Notes under the pieces: generated by a model
What the model saw: only the letters and a program-made list of their open reading frames with translations
What the model was told of the DNA's origin: nothing
The model's database searches: none
Made by a program: the position numbers and the translations under genes
Part shown: positions 54,040 to 61,980 of the stretch, one piece after another
Numbering within the stretch: position 1 is the stretch's first letter
How the letters are laid out: each line of letters opens with the position of its first letter
Assembly (NCBI GenBank): GCA_963676515.1
Contig: OY781061.1
Location: forward strand, 1,517,859 to 1,581,858
DNA from: G963667145 sp963676515 [NCBI: Candidatus Cloacimonadota bacterium]
GTDB lineage: Bacteria > Cloacimonadota > Cloacimonadia > G963667145
Length of the DNA stretch: 64,000 nucleotides
Direction: 5' to 3'

Positions 54040-54801
54040 TTAGTGATAAAGTAAAATAGGTTTGCCTGTGTGCGGGTTTTTATCGAGAGTTAAGTTGTGC
54101 TGATACACAGAGTGCAAAAGTTTTTCGTCCACTATTTTTGAGGGTTCACCTTGTTGCAAAATTTTACCATTCTTCAAAAAAATTATCTCTTGGGCGTGCT
54201 CTAGAGCGAGATTGAGGTTGTGAGAAATTAAGAGGATGGCTTTAGTTTTGCTCATATTTTTTAGGAGGCTTACCGTCTCTAGTTGATGCCTTAGGTCTAG
54301 ATGTGCTAGAGTCTCGTCCAGTAGCAGTAGCGGGGTGTCTTGTAGCAACACTCGGGCTAATTGAGCTTTTTGGGTTTCGCCAGCAGAGAGAGTGGAAAGC
54401 TCCTGCGATAAGAGATGTTCTATTTTTAGTTTTTGAGCTACCTCTTGGCATAGAGTTATGTCGTTTTGGTTGTAGCCGATGGTGGGGGCAAGGTAAGGAT
54501 TCCTGCCACTGAGGATAAACTCGAGAGTGGACAGGTCGAAAACTTGATGAGTTTTCTGAGGAACGAAACTCACAATCTTGGCTTTGGCTAGAGAGCTAAG
54601 AGGTTGTAATTTATTGCTATACCAAGAAATTTCACCCTTTTGTGGGCGAAGGTAGCCCATTATTAGCTGGAGCAGAGTAGATTTACCAGCACCATTTGGA
54701 CCCACCAAGCAGAAAAGTCCTTTGGAGTCTAGGCGAAAGTTAAGGTTGGAAAAAATCTTTTTATTGTTATAGCTAAACTCAAGATTTTTTACTCTTAGCA
54801 T
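54040..54801 (-). CDS. FecE/BtuD-type ABC transporter ATPase, orphan
   Basis: 253 residues. Walker A GPNGAGKSTLLQLI (about residue 34), signature LSAGETQKAQLARVL (about 139; SAG instead of SGG), Walker B LLLLDETLAHLD and the switch ISHN are all present. The closest type is the iron-siderophore, haem or cobalamin importer ATPase. No permease or binding protein is in the window. It overlaps hisS by seven bases and precedes the Mo hydroxylase by 93 bases. Confidence 0.85.
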   Translation of the reverse strand: MLRVKNLEFSYNNKKIFSNLNFRLDSKGLFCLVGPNGAGKSTLLQLIMGYLRPQKGEISWYSNKLQPLSSLAKAKIVSFVPQKTHQVFDLSTLEFILSGRNPYLAPTIGYNQNDITLCQEVAQKLKIEHLLSQELSTLSAGETQKAQLARVLLQDTPLLLLDETLAHLDLRHQLETVSLLKNMSKTKAILLISHNLNLALEHAQEIIFLKNGKILQQGEPSKIVDEKLLHSVYQHNLTLDKNPHTGKPILLYH

Positions 54802-56126
54802 AGCAAAGGGAAAATTTCGTTAATTTTCAGGTTTTTTTGCTCCCCCGTGAGCATATTTTTTAAGGTTACCGTTTGTAATTTTTGTTCCTCTTCGCCGATG
54901 ATTAGCAAAAATTTTACTCCTAACTTGCTGGCGTAACGGAGCTGCTTTTTTAGTTTGGAAGGTTGCCAGTAGATGAAGTTACTCACCTTGTTTTCGAGGA
55001 GTTGTTGGCTGAGCTGGATGTAGTCGGGAGCCAGAGCTGAGTCTAGGCAGGCGATCATAGCTGTAGCTGGTGTGCTGTCTGCTGCTTCTAGCAATCCCAG
55101 AGAATCCAGAAGGTAAAAGAGCCTTGTCACACCGATGGACACGCCGACTCCGGGGAGCTTTGATTTTGTGTAGTGGGCAGCTAGATTTTCGTAGCGTCCG
55201 CCAGAACAGATACTGCCGATCTGGGGATGTTCGTCCAAAACTGTCTCCAAGACGGTGGATGTGTAATAGTCTAGACCTCTGGCGATGCAGGGGTTGAATT
55301 TGACATTCTGGGGGTCAAGTCCGTAATAGCCTAAGATTTTCCAAACTTCTTCTAGCTCTTGCTTTCCTTCTGCGAATAACTCGTTACCTTGAGCGAAGTT
55401 ACTCAGATCTTTCAGGGGATGAGGAGTGTCTTTCAGAGCCAAGAAACGAAAAATCTTCTCTATTTGCTCTTGGCTAAGTAAACTTTCCAGCTTGTCAGTT
55501 ACTTTTTCTTTGCCGATTTTATCCAGTTTGTCTATTTCGCGTAAAATTGTCCCAGAGGTGGTTTCATCAATTTTTAAATCTTGGAAAAGACCTTGGAAAA
55601 GTTTGCGATTGTTGATTTGGATGGTGAACTTCCCGACCTCTAGAGCTACGAAGATGCGGTAAATCAAGACTACCAACTCAGCATCGTAAGCCATAGGCAG
55701 GTTGCCATTGCCGATGATGTCAGCATCGCACTGGTAAAATTCGCGGTAGCGACCTTTTTGGGCGGACTCTCCTCGGTAAACTTTTTGGATTTGGTATCTT
55801 TTGAAAGGGAACACCAAGTCGTTCTCGTGCTGGGCGACATACCTTGCCAAAGGCACAGTCAGGTCAAACCTTAGAGCGTATTTGGGAGTTGCACCTGTGG
55901 AAACTTTATCCAGAGAGCCAGTAGGCACTGCAAAATAAACCTGCTTTTCTGTTTCGCCACCGCTTTTGGTGAGGAGCACTTCCGATTTTTCCAACAGGGG
56001 AGTGTCCAGCGGAGTGTAGCCGAAATCTTGGTAACATTTTTTTATAGTTGAGAGCATTTTATCGAAGGTAAGTTGCTTGACTGGCAAAAGTTCCATAGTC
56101 CCAGCGACTGTGGTAGGTTTTATCAT
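54795..56126 (-). CDS. hisS: Histidyl-tRNA synthetase
   Basis: 443 residues, class II. Motif 2 is FKRYQIQKVYRGESAQKGRYREFYQCDADII (about 109-139), the histidine-specific loop is ARGLDYYTSTVLE (about 281), and motif 3 is GVGVSIGVTRLFYLL. The C-terminal anticodon-binding domain is complete. A HisZ paralogue is unlikely because all three motifs are intact. It overlaps the gene on each side. Confidence 0.95.
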   Translation of the reverse strand: MIKPTTVAGTMELLPVKQLTFDKMLSTIKKCYQDFGYTPLDTPLLEKSEVLLTKSGGETEKQVYFAVPTGSLDKVSTGATPKYALRFDLTVPLARYVAQHENDLVFPFKRYQIQKVYRGESAQKGRYREFYQCDADIIGNGNLPMAYDAELVVLIYRIFVALEVGKFTIQINNRKLFQGLFQDLKIDETTSGTILREIDKLDKIGKEKVTDKLESLLSQEQIEKIFRFLALKDTPHPLKDLSNFAQGNELFAEGKQELEEVWKILGYYGLDPQNVKFNPCIARGLDYYTSTVLETVLDEHPQIGSICSGGRYENLAAHYTKSKLPGVGVSIGVTRLFYLLDSLGLLEAADSTPATAMIACLDSALAPDYIQLSQQLLENKVSNFIYWQPSKLKKQLRYASKLGVKFLLIIGEEEQKLQTVTLKNMLTGEQKNLKINEIFPLLC

Positions 56127-57058
56127 TTATCGCTCCTAAAAGTGAAGTTATCGGTCATAATACCGATGGTAAGTTGAGAAATTTTTTCGTTGAAATGGAT
56201 GTTGTAATAATCTTTGCCATAATAATATTTAGCAAAAAAAGAGAAATCGTCCAACCAAAAAGGTTTGTAGGAATAAGTCGTTTCAAACACAATTTTGTCT
56301 TCGAGGAATTTTGTTTGTTTCATATATCCGAGGAAGACACCAACATTGATCTTAATTCTGTTCAAATTGTAAATCTCTTGGCTGCTTTCTCGCATTTGTC
56401 TGGAGATGCCGAAAAGTGAGTAAACTCTGGTTTGCCAGTCGGTGATTAGGCTTTCTAGGTTAATGTCAAAGCGAGCTGCGGGGAAATCGGCTCGTAGAGG
56501 TGCATATGTTTCAAAATAGTAAAGAAATTCAGAGCCAAAGATTTTTTTGACATTATCTCTTTTGCTATCTCGGTGGAGCGAAAAACTTTTCAGAGAAATA
56601 TAGTTGGTGGAGAAGTTGCCATTTTTGTAATTGATGGTGCCGTCGTCGTTTTGGTAGCTTCCGTCTTGCCCGTTGGAATAGTGGTAAACACCCAAAGCGT
56701 AGATGATATCTTGTCCGAAAAGTCCGTTATTTTTGGAGAAATGGTAGAAATTGATACCGGGATTGTAGCTTGGCGTATAAATTGGCACGGACTCTTTGTT
56801 TAGCATACGGATAGTTAAGTTGATAGCTCCATCGGCAGCCCAATCAGCGTTTCTGCGGAAGTTTATGAAAAAGTGGTTGGAAAATCGCCCCTCAAAAATC
56901 AAATCGTTTACATCTCCGAAGTTGCCGGGAGCGATGTAGCTCCTTTCGTGGGAAGCGTTTACGGTTTCACGGAAATTTTGATACTCATCTGGACTCAGGG
57001 AGAGCAGGGGACTAAAAGCTAAAATCAATAACCAGGAACTTATTCTTTTGATTTTCAT
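56123..57058 (-). CDS. Outer-membrane phospholipase A-like barrel protein
   Basis: 311 residues from ATG 57058, which forms a TAATG overlap with the sppA stop. A signal peptide ends near LLSLS. The strand GLFGQDIIYALGVYHYSNGQ carries HYSNG (H126, S128, N129), the same H-x-S-N-G core as the active site of OMPLA (PldA). A later NFSTN (N152) could supply the Asn. The C-terminal half has barrel-like strands (IKINVGVFLGYM, ISQLTIGIMTDNFTF). Phospholipase activity is inferred from this motif. It is otherwise divergent. Confidence 0.5.
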   Translation of the reverse strand: MKIKRISSWLLILAFSPLLSLSPDEYQNFRETVNASHERSYIAPGNFGDVNDLIFEGRFSNHFFINFRRNADWAADGAINLTIRMLNKESVPIYTPSYNPGINFYHFSKNNGLFGQDIIYALGVYHYSNGQDGSYQNDDGTINYKNGNFSTNYISLKSFSLHRDSKRDNVKKIFGSEFLYYFETYAPLRADFPAARFDINLESLITDWQTRVYSLFGISRQMRESSQEIYNLNRIKINVGVFLGYMKQTKFLEDKIVFETTYSYKPFWLDDFSFFAKYYYGKDYYNIHFNEKISQLTIGIMTDNFTFRSDK

Positions 57059-58731
57059 TACCACAACCTTGCTTGTATGTAATCTTTATTTTCTAGGGAG
57101 TTATGCGTAGCGAAGAGCACTTTTAAAAATGGGACTTTACCCAGTTTTGCTCGTAAGAGAGTTTTTAGCCAGTTGTCTTGCGTGGGGTAAAAAGCCAGCT
57201 CTGCTTCTTCTGTCTTGGAGAGCTCTTTGGCTTTGGCAATAGCGTCTTCTAGGTATCCGACTTGGTCGATAAGGTGCAAATCTTTGGCCTGCTCTGCGGT
57301 GTAGATTTTTCCTTGAGCCAGATTTTTCACTTTTGGTAATGGCAAATTCCTGCCTCTGGCGACACAGTAGCAGAACTCTTGATAGACATCTTCGATATGC
57401 GACTGGATAGCAGACAGTAGCTGGGGAGAGTGTGGCTTCGAGATATCCATACTCTGCGAAAATTCCCCGAAGCTAACACCGCTGTAGTTGATGCCTAGCT
57501 TTTCTCCGAGACCGTGGATGTTGGGTAACAGAGCACACACTCCGATAGAGCCCGTGATGCTGTAGGGGTCAGCCACGATGTAGTCGCTAGCACTGGCGAT
57601 GTAATAGCCGCCCGAGGCTGCAACAGAGCCCATAGAGACCACGATGGGTAGTGTGCATCTTTTTATCACTTGCTCGGCTATCAGGTGTGAAGCCAAAGCA
57701 CTGCCACCAGGAGAGTTAATCCTTACGACCACTGCTTTTACCGTTTCGTCTTCCTTTATTTTAGCGAAGATATCTTGGGTTGATTGCAAATCTATCTCTT
57801 GCTCGGGACTATTTGAGTCGAACACGATAGAGCCACTCAGATACACGACAGCTATTTTATTTTTTGCTTTGCTCTCTTGATTTTTGGGTTGATATTTGTC
57901 GATACTAAGGATGTTTTTGATATTTTTGGCGTCCAAAAAATCTTGATAATACGCCAAAGAGTCCACCAAATTTAAAGCAGATTCACCACTAAAAGTGAGC
58001 TTGGAGTTCTGGTCAAATATTTTGCTTACCTCTGCGGTGGACAGAGCAAGATTGCTGGCGAGCTGTTTTTGGTAGCGTGCAAATAAGCTTCCGTAAACTT
58101 TCCTAATCTCAGCTTGAGCTATGCTACTCATACTATCGCGGGTGAACGATTGCCCAAAAGATTTGTAATCGCCTGTGCGGACGACTTTTACTTGGATACC
58201 TATTTTTTCTAAGAAAGAATGGAGGAAAACTTTTTTAGCGTTAATTCCCAAAAAAGAGATTCCCGCAGCTGCCGAAGGGTTGAGGAAAATCTGCTCGGCA
58301 CAAGAGGAGAGCAAAAACTTACTGTCGGTGCAGGAGTAGATGTAGGCGAAAACTTTTTTACCGCTTTGAGTCTGGAATTTTTGCAAAAGATGAGCTAGCT
58401 CGTCGGCGTGGCTATAACTAAGCGGAGAGTAACCTGAAACTTTGAGGACGATGCCCTTGACTTGTGGGTCTTTGGTTGCAGAGGTTAATTTGCTTCTGAG
58501 GAGATTGAGAGCTAGTGGAAGCTTGTCGCTCCATAGTGGGGAAGACTCTTGCCGATAATCGATAATCTCGCTTGAGAGGTCAATAAGCAGGTAGGCGCTA
58601 TCTTGCAAAGATTTTTGTTTGCCATGCAGGTGCGATATATTGTGAAAAGCGAACAAAACACAAGTTGCGAGTAAAATAAATAAAAGCAAAAAAGAGGTCA
58701 AACAACCCCAAGAGTAAGATTTCCAGTTCAT
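57058..58731 (-). CDS. sppA: Signal peptide peptidase SppA, long (67K) type
   Basis: 557 residues from ATG 58731; the open frame extends to a TTG at 58755. One N-terminal membrane helix (SFLLLFILLATCVLFAFHN) anchors it facing the periplasm. Two ClpP-like halves follow. The catalytic Lys is in GDYKSFGQSF (N-half), and the nucleophile Ser is in GSVAASGGYYIA (C-half). It degrades cleaved signal peptides. It is coupled to the OMPLA-like gene by TAATG. Confidence 0.9.
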   Translation of the reverse strand: MNWKSYSWGCLTSFLLLFILLATCVLFAFHNISHLHGKQKSLQDSAYLLIDLSSEIIDYRQESSPLWSDKLPLALNLLRSKLTSATKDPQVKGIVLKVSGYSPLSYSHADELAHLLQKFQTQSGKKVFAYIYSCTDSKFLLSSCAEQIFLNPSAAAGISFLGINAKKVFLHSFLEKIGIQVKVVRTGDYKSFGQSFTRDSMSSIAQAEIRKVYGSLFARYQKQLASNLALSTAEVSKIFDQNSKLTFSGESALNLVDSLAYYQDFLDAKNIKNILSIDKYQPKNQESKAKNKIAVVYLSGSIVFDSNSPEQEIDLQSTQDIFAKIKEDETVKAVVVRINSPGGSALASHLIAEQVIKRCTLPIVVSMGSVAASGGYYIASASDYIVADPYSITGSIGVCALLPNIHGLGEKLGINYSGVSFGEFSQSMDISKPHSPQLLSAIQSHIEDVYQEFCYCVARGRNLPLPKVKNLAQGKIYTAEQAKDLHLIDQVGYLEDAIAKAKELSKTEEAELAFYPTQDNWLKTLLRAKLGKVPFLKVLFATHNSLENKDYIQARLW

Positions 58732-58810
58732 ACACCATCCAGTTTTTTCTTGCAAAATCTTATCTCAAGTTTGCTTGTCAAGAGCTTTCAGCTCCTTTTG
58801 GCTTGAGTGA

Positions 58811-59434
58811 TTATTTTCTTTTGGGAGTGCTCGCCTTGGAGAGGACGGACAAACCAGAATAAAGATCAACATTCTCTACGGTGATATCGGGCGGAAGATG
58901 CAAGCGGGCGGGGGAAAAATTCCAGATGCCTTTGATATTTGCCTTCAGCATCATATTGGCTACCTCTTGGGCATCGCTTGGAGGTGTGCAGATGATGCCG
59001 ATGTGAACATTCATCCGCTGTGCCAAGAGCTGGAATTTTTCCAGCGGAAAAATTTTGATTCCGCCGATTTGGGTATCACTCAGACTAAGGTCGGTGTCGA
59101 ACCCTGCAAGGATTTCCATGCCGAAACTCTGATAGTCGTGCTTAAGCAGAGCTTTACCGATATTGCCTACGCCCACGAGGAAGGCGGAGTTGAGCCGATC
59201 GATGTGCAAAAATTTCTCGATAGCTCTGATGGCTGGCTTGATGCTAATGCCTACGCGGGGGCGAGAATGCAAGCCTATCGCTCCTAAATCTCGTCGCACC
59301 TGAGAGCTGTGGATGTCGCTCATCTTGCCGATTACTCCAGAAGAGACGATTTTTTGTTTTGCCTCGGCTTCTTGGCGGAGGATAAGGAGGTATTTGGATA
59401 GTCTGCGGAGCAGAGAGGTTTGGGTGTTTTTCAT
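58811..59434 (-). CDS. rex: Redox-sensing transcriptional repressor Rex
   Basis: 207 residues. The N-terminal winged helix contains SSQVRRDLGAIG (recognition helix, about 46-57). The Rossmann domain starts at FLVGVGNIGKALLKH (about 85) and binds NADH; high NADH/NAD+ releases Rex from DNA and induces fermentative genes. I start at ATG 59434; the frame runs 150 bases further, but that extension lies in or beside repeat A sequence and is not Rex-like. Repeat A copy 2 sits about 75 bases upstream. Confidence 0.93.
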   Translation of the reverse strand: MKNTQTSLLRRLSKYLLILRQEAEAKQKIVSSGVIGKMSDIHSSQVRRDLGAIGLHSRPRVGISIKPAIRAIEKFLHIDRLNSAFLVGVGNIGKALLKHDYQSFGMEILAGFDTDLSLSDTQIGGIKIFPLEKFQLLAQRMNVHIGIICTPPSDAQEVANMMLKANIKGIWNFSPARLHLPPDITVENVDLYSGLSVLSKASTPKRK

Positions 59435-59507
59435 TTGGCTTCTTTTGGTTTGGTTTAATGGCAAGCAAGGAGAGGCGACTTTCTTGGTCAATACTTTTTT
59501 GTTTTTC

Positions 59508-59802
59508 GCTTTCAGCTGGACTCCATCTTTTCTTTGAACGCTCAACGAAAAGATAGAGGAGAAAAGAAAACCGCTCTGCTTCAATCCGCCAGAGACATTT
59601 CGTGAGGTGTTTACAGAGTTCCGTGGTGGAGAGCACCTCCGAGATTTGTTCTTAGCTGTGTATTTCCGATTGTTGCCTTTGCAGTGCCAAAGATGGTGGG
59701 CTGTGTCTCTGGCTCTAGCCCGTGAAGCGGAGGTGAGCCCCTGCCCATTGATAGCATCGTGTGGAAGAATGGATTCCCGTTTTCACGGGAATGAGGGCTG
59801 GT
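59508..59802 (+). repeat. Repeat A, copy 2
   Basis: Nearly identical to copies 3 and 4 (GGACTCCATCTTTTCTTTG through GATTCCCGTTTTCACGGGAAT). The end is a short ATTCCCG/CGGGAAT hairpin. It lies just upstream of rex, so it could contribute to the rex promoter region or its leader. Confidence 0.9.
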
Positions 59803-59882
59803 GGGAATGCAAGGAGACAGAAACCGCAGATGGACACAGATGACTGCTGGTGGTGGCATTTCCAAGCTGAAGTTTGAGAGTG

Positions 59883-59932
59883 TGTATGTTTTGTTTCGTA
59901 TGCATTCCCAAGCTGGAGCTTGGGAACGAGGG
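59883..59932 (+). repeat. Repeat C, copy 2
   Basis: Shares its 30-base lead with copy 1 at 2156, then TTCCCAAGCT GG AGCTTGGGAA, a perfect ten-base stem, and the ACGAGG tail. Here it directly precedes repeat B, separated by about 45 bases. Confidence 0.85.
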
Positions 59933-59978
59933 GAAAGACTTACCTATTACTGTGGTTTCTCTTACCAGAGTGGTTTTC

Positions 59979-60216
59979 ATTTTTCTTTTGTAACCAAAGG
60001 AAAAACCGAAACAAAAAGAAAAGTTCCTTTTGGCATAAACTCGCTTATAAGGGCGGCGAGAGGAGAGTGAGGCGAACCAACGGAGTAGAGCTCCTTCCGT
60101 GTAATGTCCATAAGCTTTGTTGTTATCTGGGAGTGTCGTCTGACGGCGAATAGATACTGGTTTTTTCTTATGCTCAAACTTATGCCAAAAGTGATACCAC
60201 CCAACCCCAGAGCGTG
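59979..60216 (+). repeat. Repeat B, copy 2
   Basis: Matches 2921-3152 in inverted orientation (see copy 1). Both copies have a short open stretch that reads FSFVTK-K-E-KRKVPFGIN, but the surrounding frames differ and there is no shared start, so a protein is not supported. Confidence 0.8.
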
Positions 60217-60464
60217 CTAAGGGGAAAGTTGGCTAGCAAATACTTAAAGCAGGAAGCGTGAAATTCGTTGACCGCCCAGAGCTACGCTGACGGCGAAGTG
60301 CTATATCACCTATAAAATGACAGATGAGATTCATAGCACGAGGCTGACAGCGTGCGAGGAAGGTTTAGAATTTAGATTTCGGCTTTGGTATTTTGATTTT
60401 TTCTTTCGTTACATTTATTTTTGCTCAGGCAAAAAGAAAGGTAAATCACTCTGATAAGAGAAGA

Positions 60465-60772
60465 TGCCTGCTTTTTAGCTTTCAGCTGGACTCCATCTTT
60501 TCTTTGAACGCTCAACGAAAATATAGAGGAGAAAAGAAAACCGCTCCGCTTTAATCCGCCAGAGACATTTCGTGAGGTGTTTACAGAGTTCCGTGGTGGA
60601 GAGCACCTCCGAGATTTGTTCTTAGCTGTGCATTTCTGATTGCTGGCTTTGCACTGCCAAAGATGGTGGTGTGTGTCTCTGGCTCTAGCCCGTGAAGCGG
60701 AGGTGAGCCCCTGCCCATTGATAGCATCGTGTGGAAGAATGGATTCCCGTTTTCACGGGAATGAGGAAAGGT
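60465..60772 (+). repeat. Repeat A, copy 3
   Basis: Begins with TGCCTGCTTTT, as copy 1 does, and then follows the copy 2 sequence. The tail GAATGAGGAAAGGTGGCATC is shared with copy 4, extending the repeat beyond copy 2's end. Confidence 0.9.
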
Positions 60773-60886
60773 GGCATCACAAGGTGAGTGGTGAGCAATC
60801 ACAATGTCTGGTGTAGGCACAAAGTAGGTGGTGTGCAGGAATAATGGCATCCTGTTTGCACAAGATTCCAAAGACAAGATTGTGAA

Positions 60887-61126
60887 CTAGGGTAAAAATT
60901 TTATTGCTGAGATTATCAAAGCTGATTGAGCGAACATAAGACCTACAACCCATTTTATGATTTCAGCTTTTGTTTCTGCTAAATCTTTTTTGCTTGCAAG
61001 GTTGCTATTGAATATTTCTTTATTTTCTTGAGCTAGAGTTTCAGCTTGTATTTGAGAAAATCCTCCTTTCATAAGGTGTTTGGCGTATTCTAATGTGTCA
61101 AAAAAATTCATTGCGTGTGTGTTCAT
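60887..61126 (-). CDS. Small DUF1640/CCDC90-like coiled-coil membrane protein
   Basis: 79 residues. The ATG at 61126 has a near-perfect AAGGAGGAAAA site. FFDTLEYAKHLMKGGFSQIQ and the LASKKDLAETKAEI helix, then one C-terminal transmembrane segment (WVVGLMFAQSALIISAIKFL), fit the DUF1640 family, which is related to the CCDC90 proteins of mitochondria. Bacterial members are common near repeats and phage genes; their function is unknown. It is the only gene inside the repeat island, on the opposite strand to repeat A. Confidence 0.78.
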   Translation of the reverse strand: MNTHAMNFFDTLEYAKHLMKGGFSQIQAETLAQENKEIFNSNLASKKDLAETKAEIIKWVVGLMFAQSALIISAIKFLP

Positions 61127-61208
61127 TTTTCCTCCTTTTCATTTTAAGGTAAAATTTTGCTTTGTATGTGGTTGTCAAGTTTTTTGTAGTGTGCAGGAAT
61201 GAAGATTG

Positions 61209-61271
61209 GCGGGTGTTTCCTTTTCCTCTTGCCTCATCCTCGCGAGAGCGGGGATCCAGAGGCGGGAGTGG
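61209..61271 (+). repeat. Repeat D, copy 1
   Basis: About 63 bases (GCGGGTGTTTCCTTTTCCTC, then CTCGCGAGAGCGGGGATCCA, GGGAGTGG) that recur at 61746-61809. The core is a CCTCGCGAAAGCGGGGATCC-type hairpin found widely in bacteria. The two copies flank repeat A copy 4. Confidence 0.85.
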
Positions 61272-61296
61272 GCTTCTTCACAGTTAATAGCTGATC

Positions 61297-61592
61297 GCCT
61301 TCAGCGGGACTCCATCTTTTCTTTGAACGCTCAACGAAAAGATAGAGGAGAAAAGAAAACCGCTCCACTTCAATCCGCCAGAGACATTTCGTGAGGTGTT
61401 TACGGAGTTCCGTGGTGGAGAGCACCTCCGAGATTTGTTCTTAGCTGTATATTTCCGATTGTTGCCTTTGCAGTGCCAAAGATGGTGGTGTGTGTCTCTG
61501 GCTCTAGCCCGTGAAGCGGAGGTGAGCCCCTGCCCATTGATAGCATCGTGTGGAAGAATGGATTCCCGCTTTTGCGGGAATGAGGGAAGGTG
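61297..61592 (+). repeat. Repeat A, copy 4
   Basis: Same order of landmarks as copies 2 and 3, starting at CCTTCAGCGGGACTCC. It is bracketed by repeat D copies in direct orientation. The following 110 bases are G-rich and loosely repetitive (GAAGTGA, GAGTGGTG units). Confidence 0.9.
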
Positions 61593-61745
61593 GTATCACA
61601 AGGGAAGTGATGCACCAGAATAAGGGCGAGTGATGACACAAAGCGAGTGGTGTGCTAGAAGAAAGGGAAGTGAGAAGGGGAAGCAAGTGGTGAGCAGGAA
61701 TGAGGGGTGGTATGGCTGTTTTTCTGTCTTTGCTTTGAGTTGGTA

Positions 61746-61809
61746 GCGGGTGCTTCCTTTTCTCTCTTGCCTCATCCTCGCGAAAGCGGGGATCCAAGGG
61801 TGGGAGTGG
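61746..61809 (+). repeat. Repeat D, copy 2
   Basis: Matches 61209-61271 with a few substitutions and one or two indels. The hairpin core reads CTCGCGAAAGCGGGGATCCA. Confidence 0.85.
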
Positions 61810-61921
61810 TTAAGACCCGCAATCTTCCGAGACTCTAGCACAGAAGCCAGAGCAACTGCACTTCTCGATGAGATCCCATATCAAGCAAGGGATGACAACT
61901 AATAGCACGGGACTAGCCAGC

Positions 61922-61958
61922 ACACAAAAAAAAGGCTCTTCAATTAAGAAGAGCCTTT
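61922..61958 (-). terminator. Rho-independent terminator after the porin
   Basis: On the - strand, AAAGGCTCTT / AAGAGCCTTT arms, an eight-base loop and a run of T ending in GTGTG. It lies 22 bases beyond the porin stop. Confidence 0.92.
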
Positions 61959-61980
61959 ATAAATTTAAGCTAAACTAAGA

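Larger units (their letters stand above)
59435..61980. other. Composite repeat island
   Basis: 2.5 kb between rex and the porin. It contains three direct copies of repeat A, one each of repeats B and C, two copies of repeat D and short spacer sequences. There is a 28-base stretch near 59818 of the AACCGCAGATGGACACAG type, a motif scattered in many genomes. The only supported gene is the DUF1640-like one at 60887-61126. Other open frames cross repeat boundaries and lack ribosome sites. Confidence 0.8.

Noticed and set aside
59435-59584. 50-residue N-terminal extension of Rex
   Set aside because: The extension runs into repeat A and has no similarity to the Rex winged helix; the internal ATG at 59434 gives the usual family length.
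59610-61600. Repeat A copies as rRNA or tRNA fragments
   Set aside because: I could not match the motifs to conserved rRNA segments or fold a cloverleaf from them.
59840-61980. CRISPR array in the repeat island
   Set aside because: The repeats are long, few and irregularly spaced, without 25-40 base units alternating with unique spacers.
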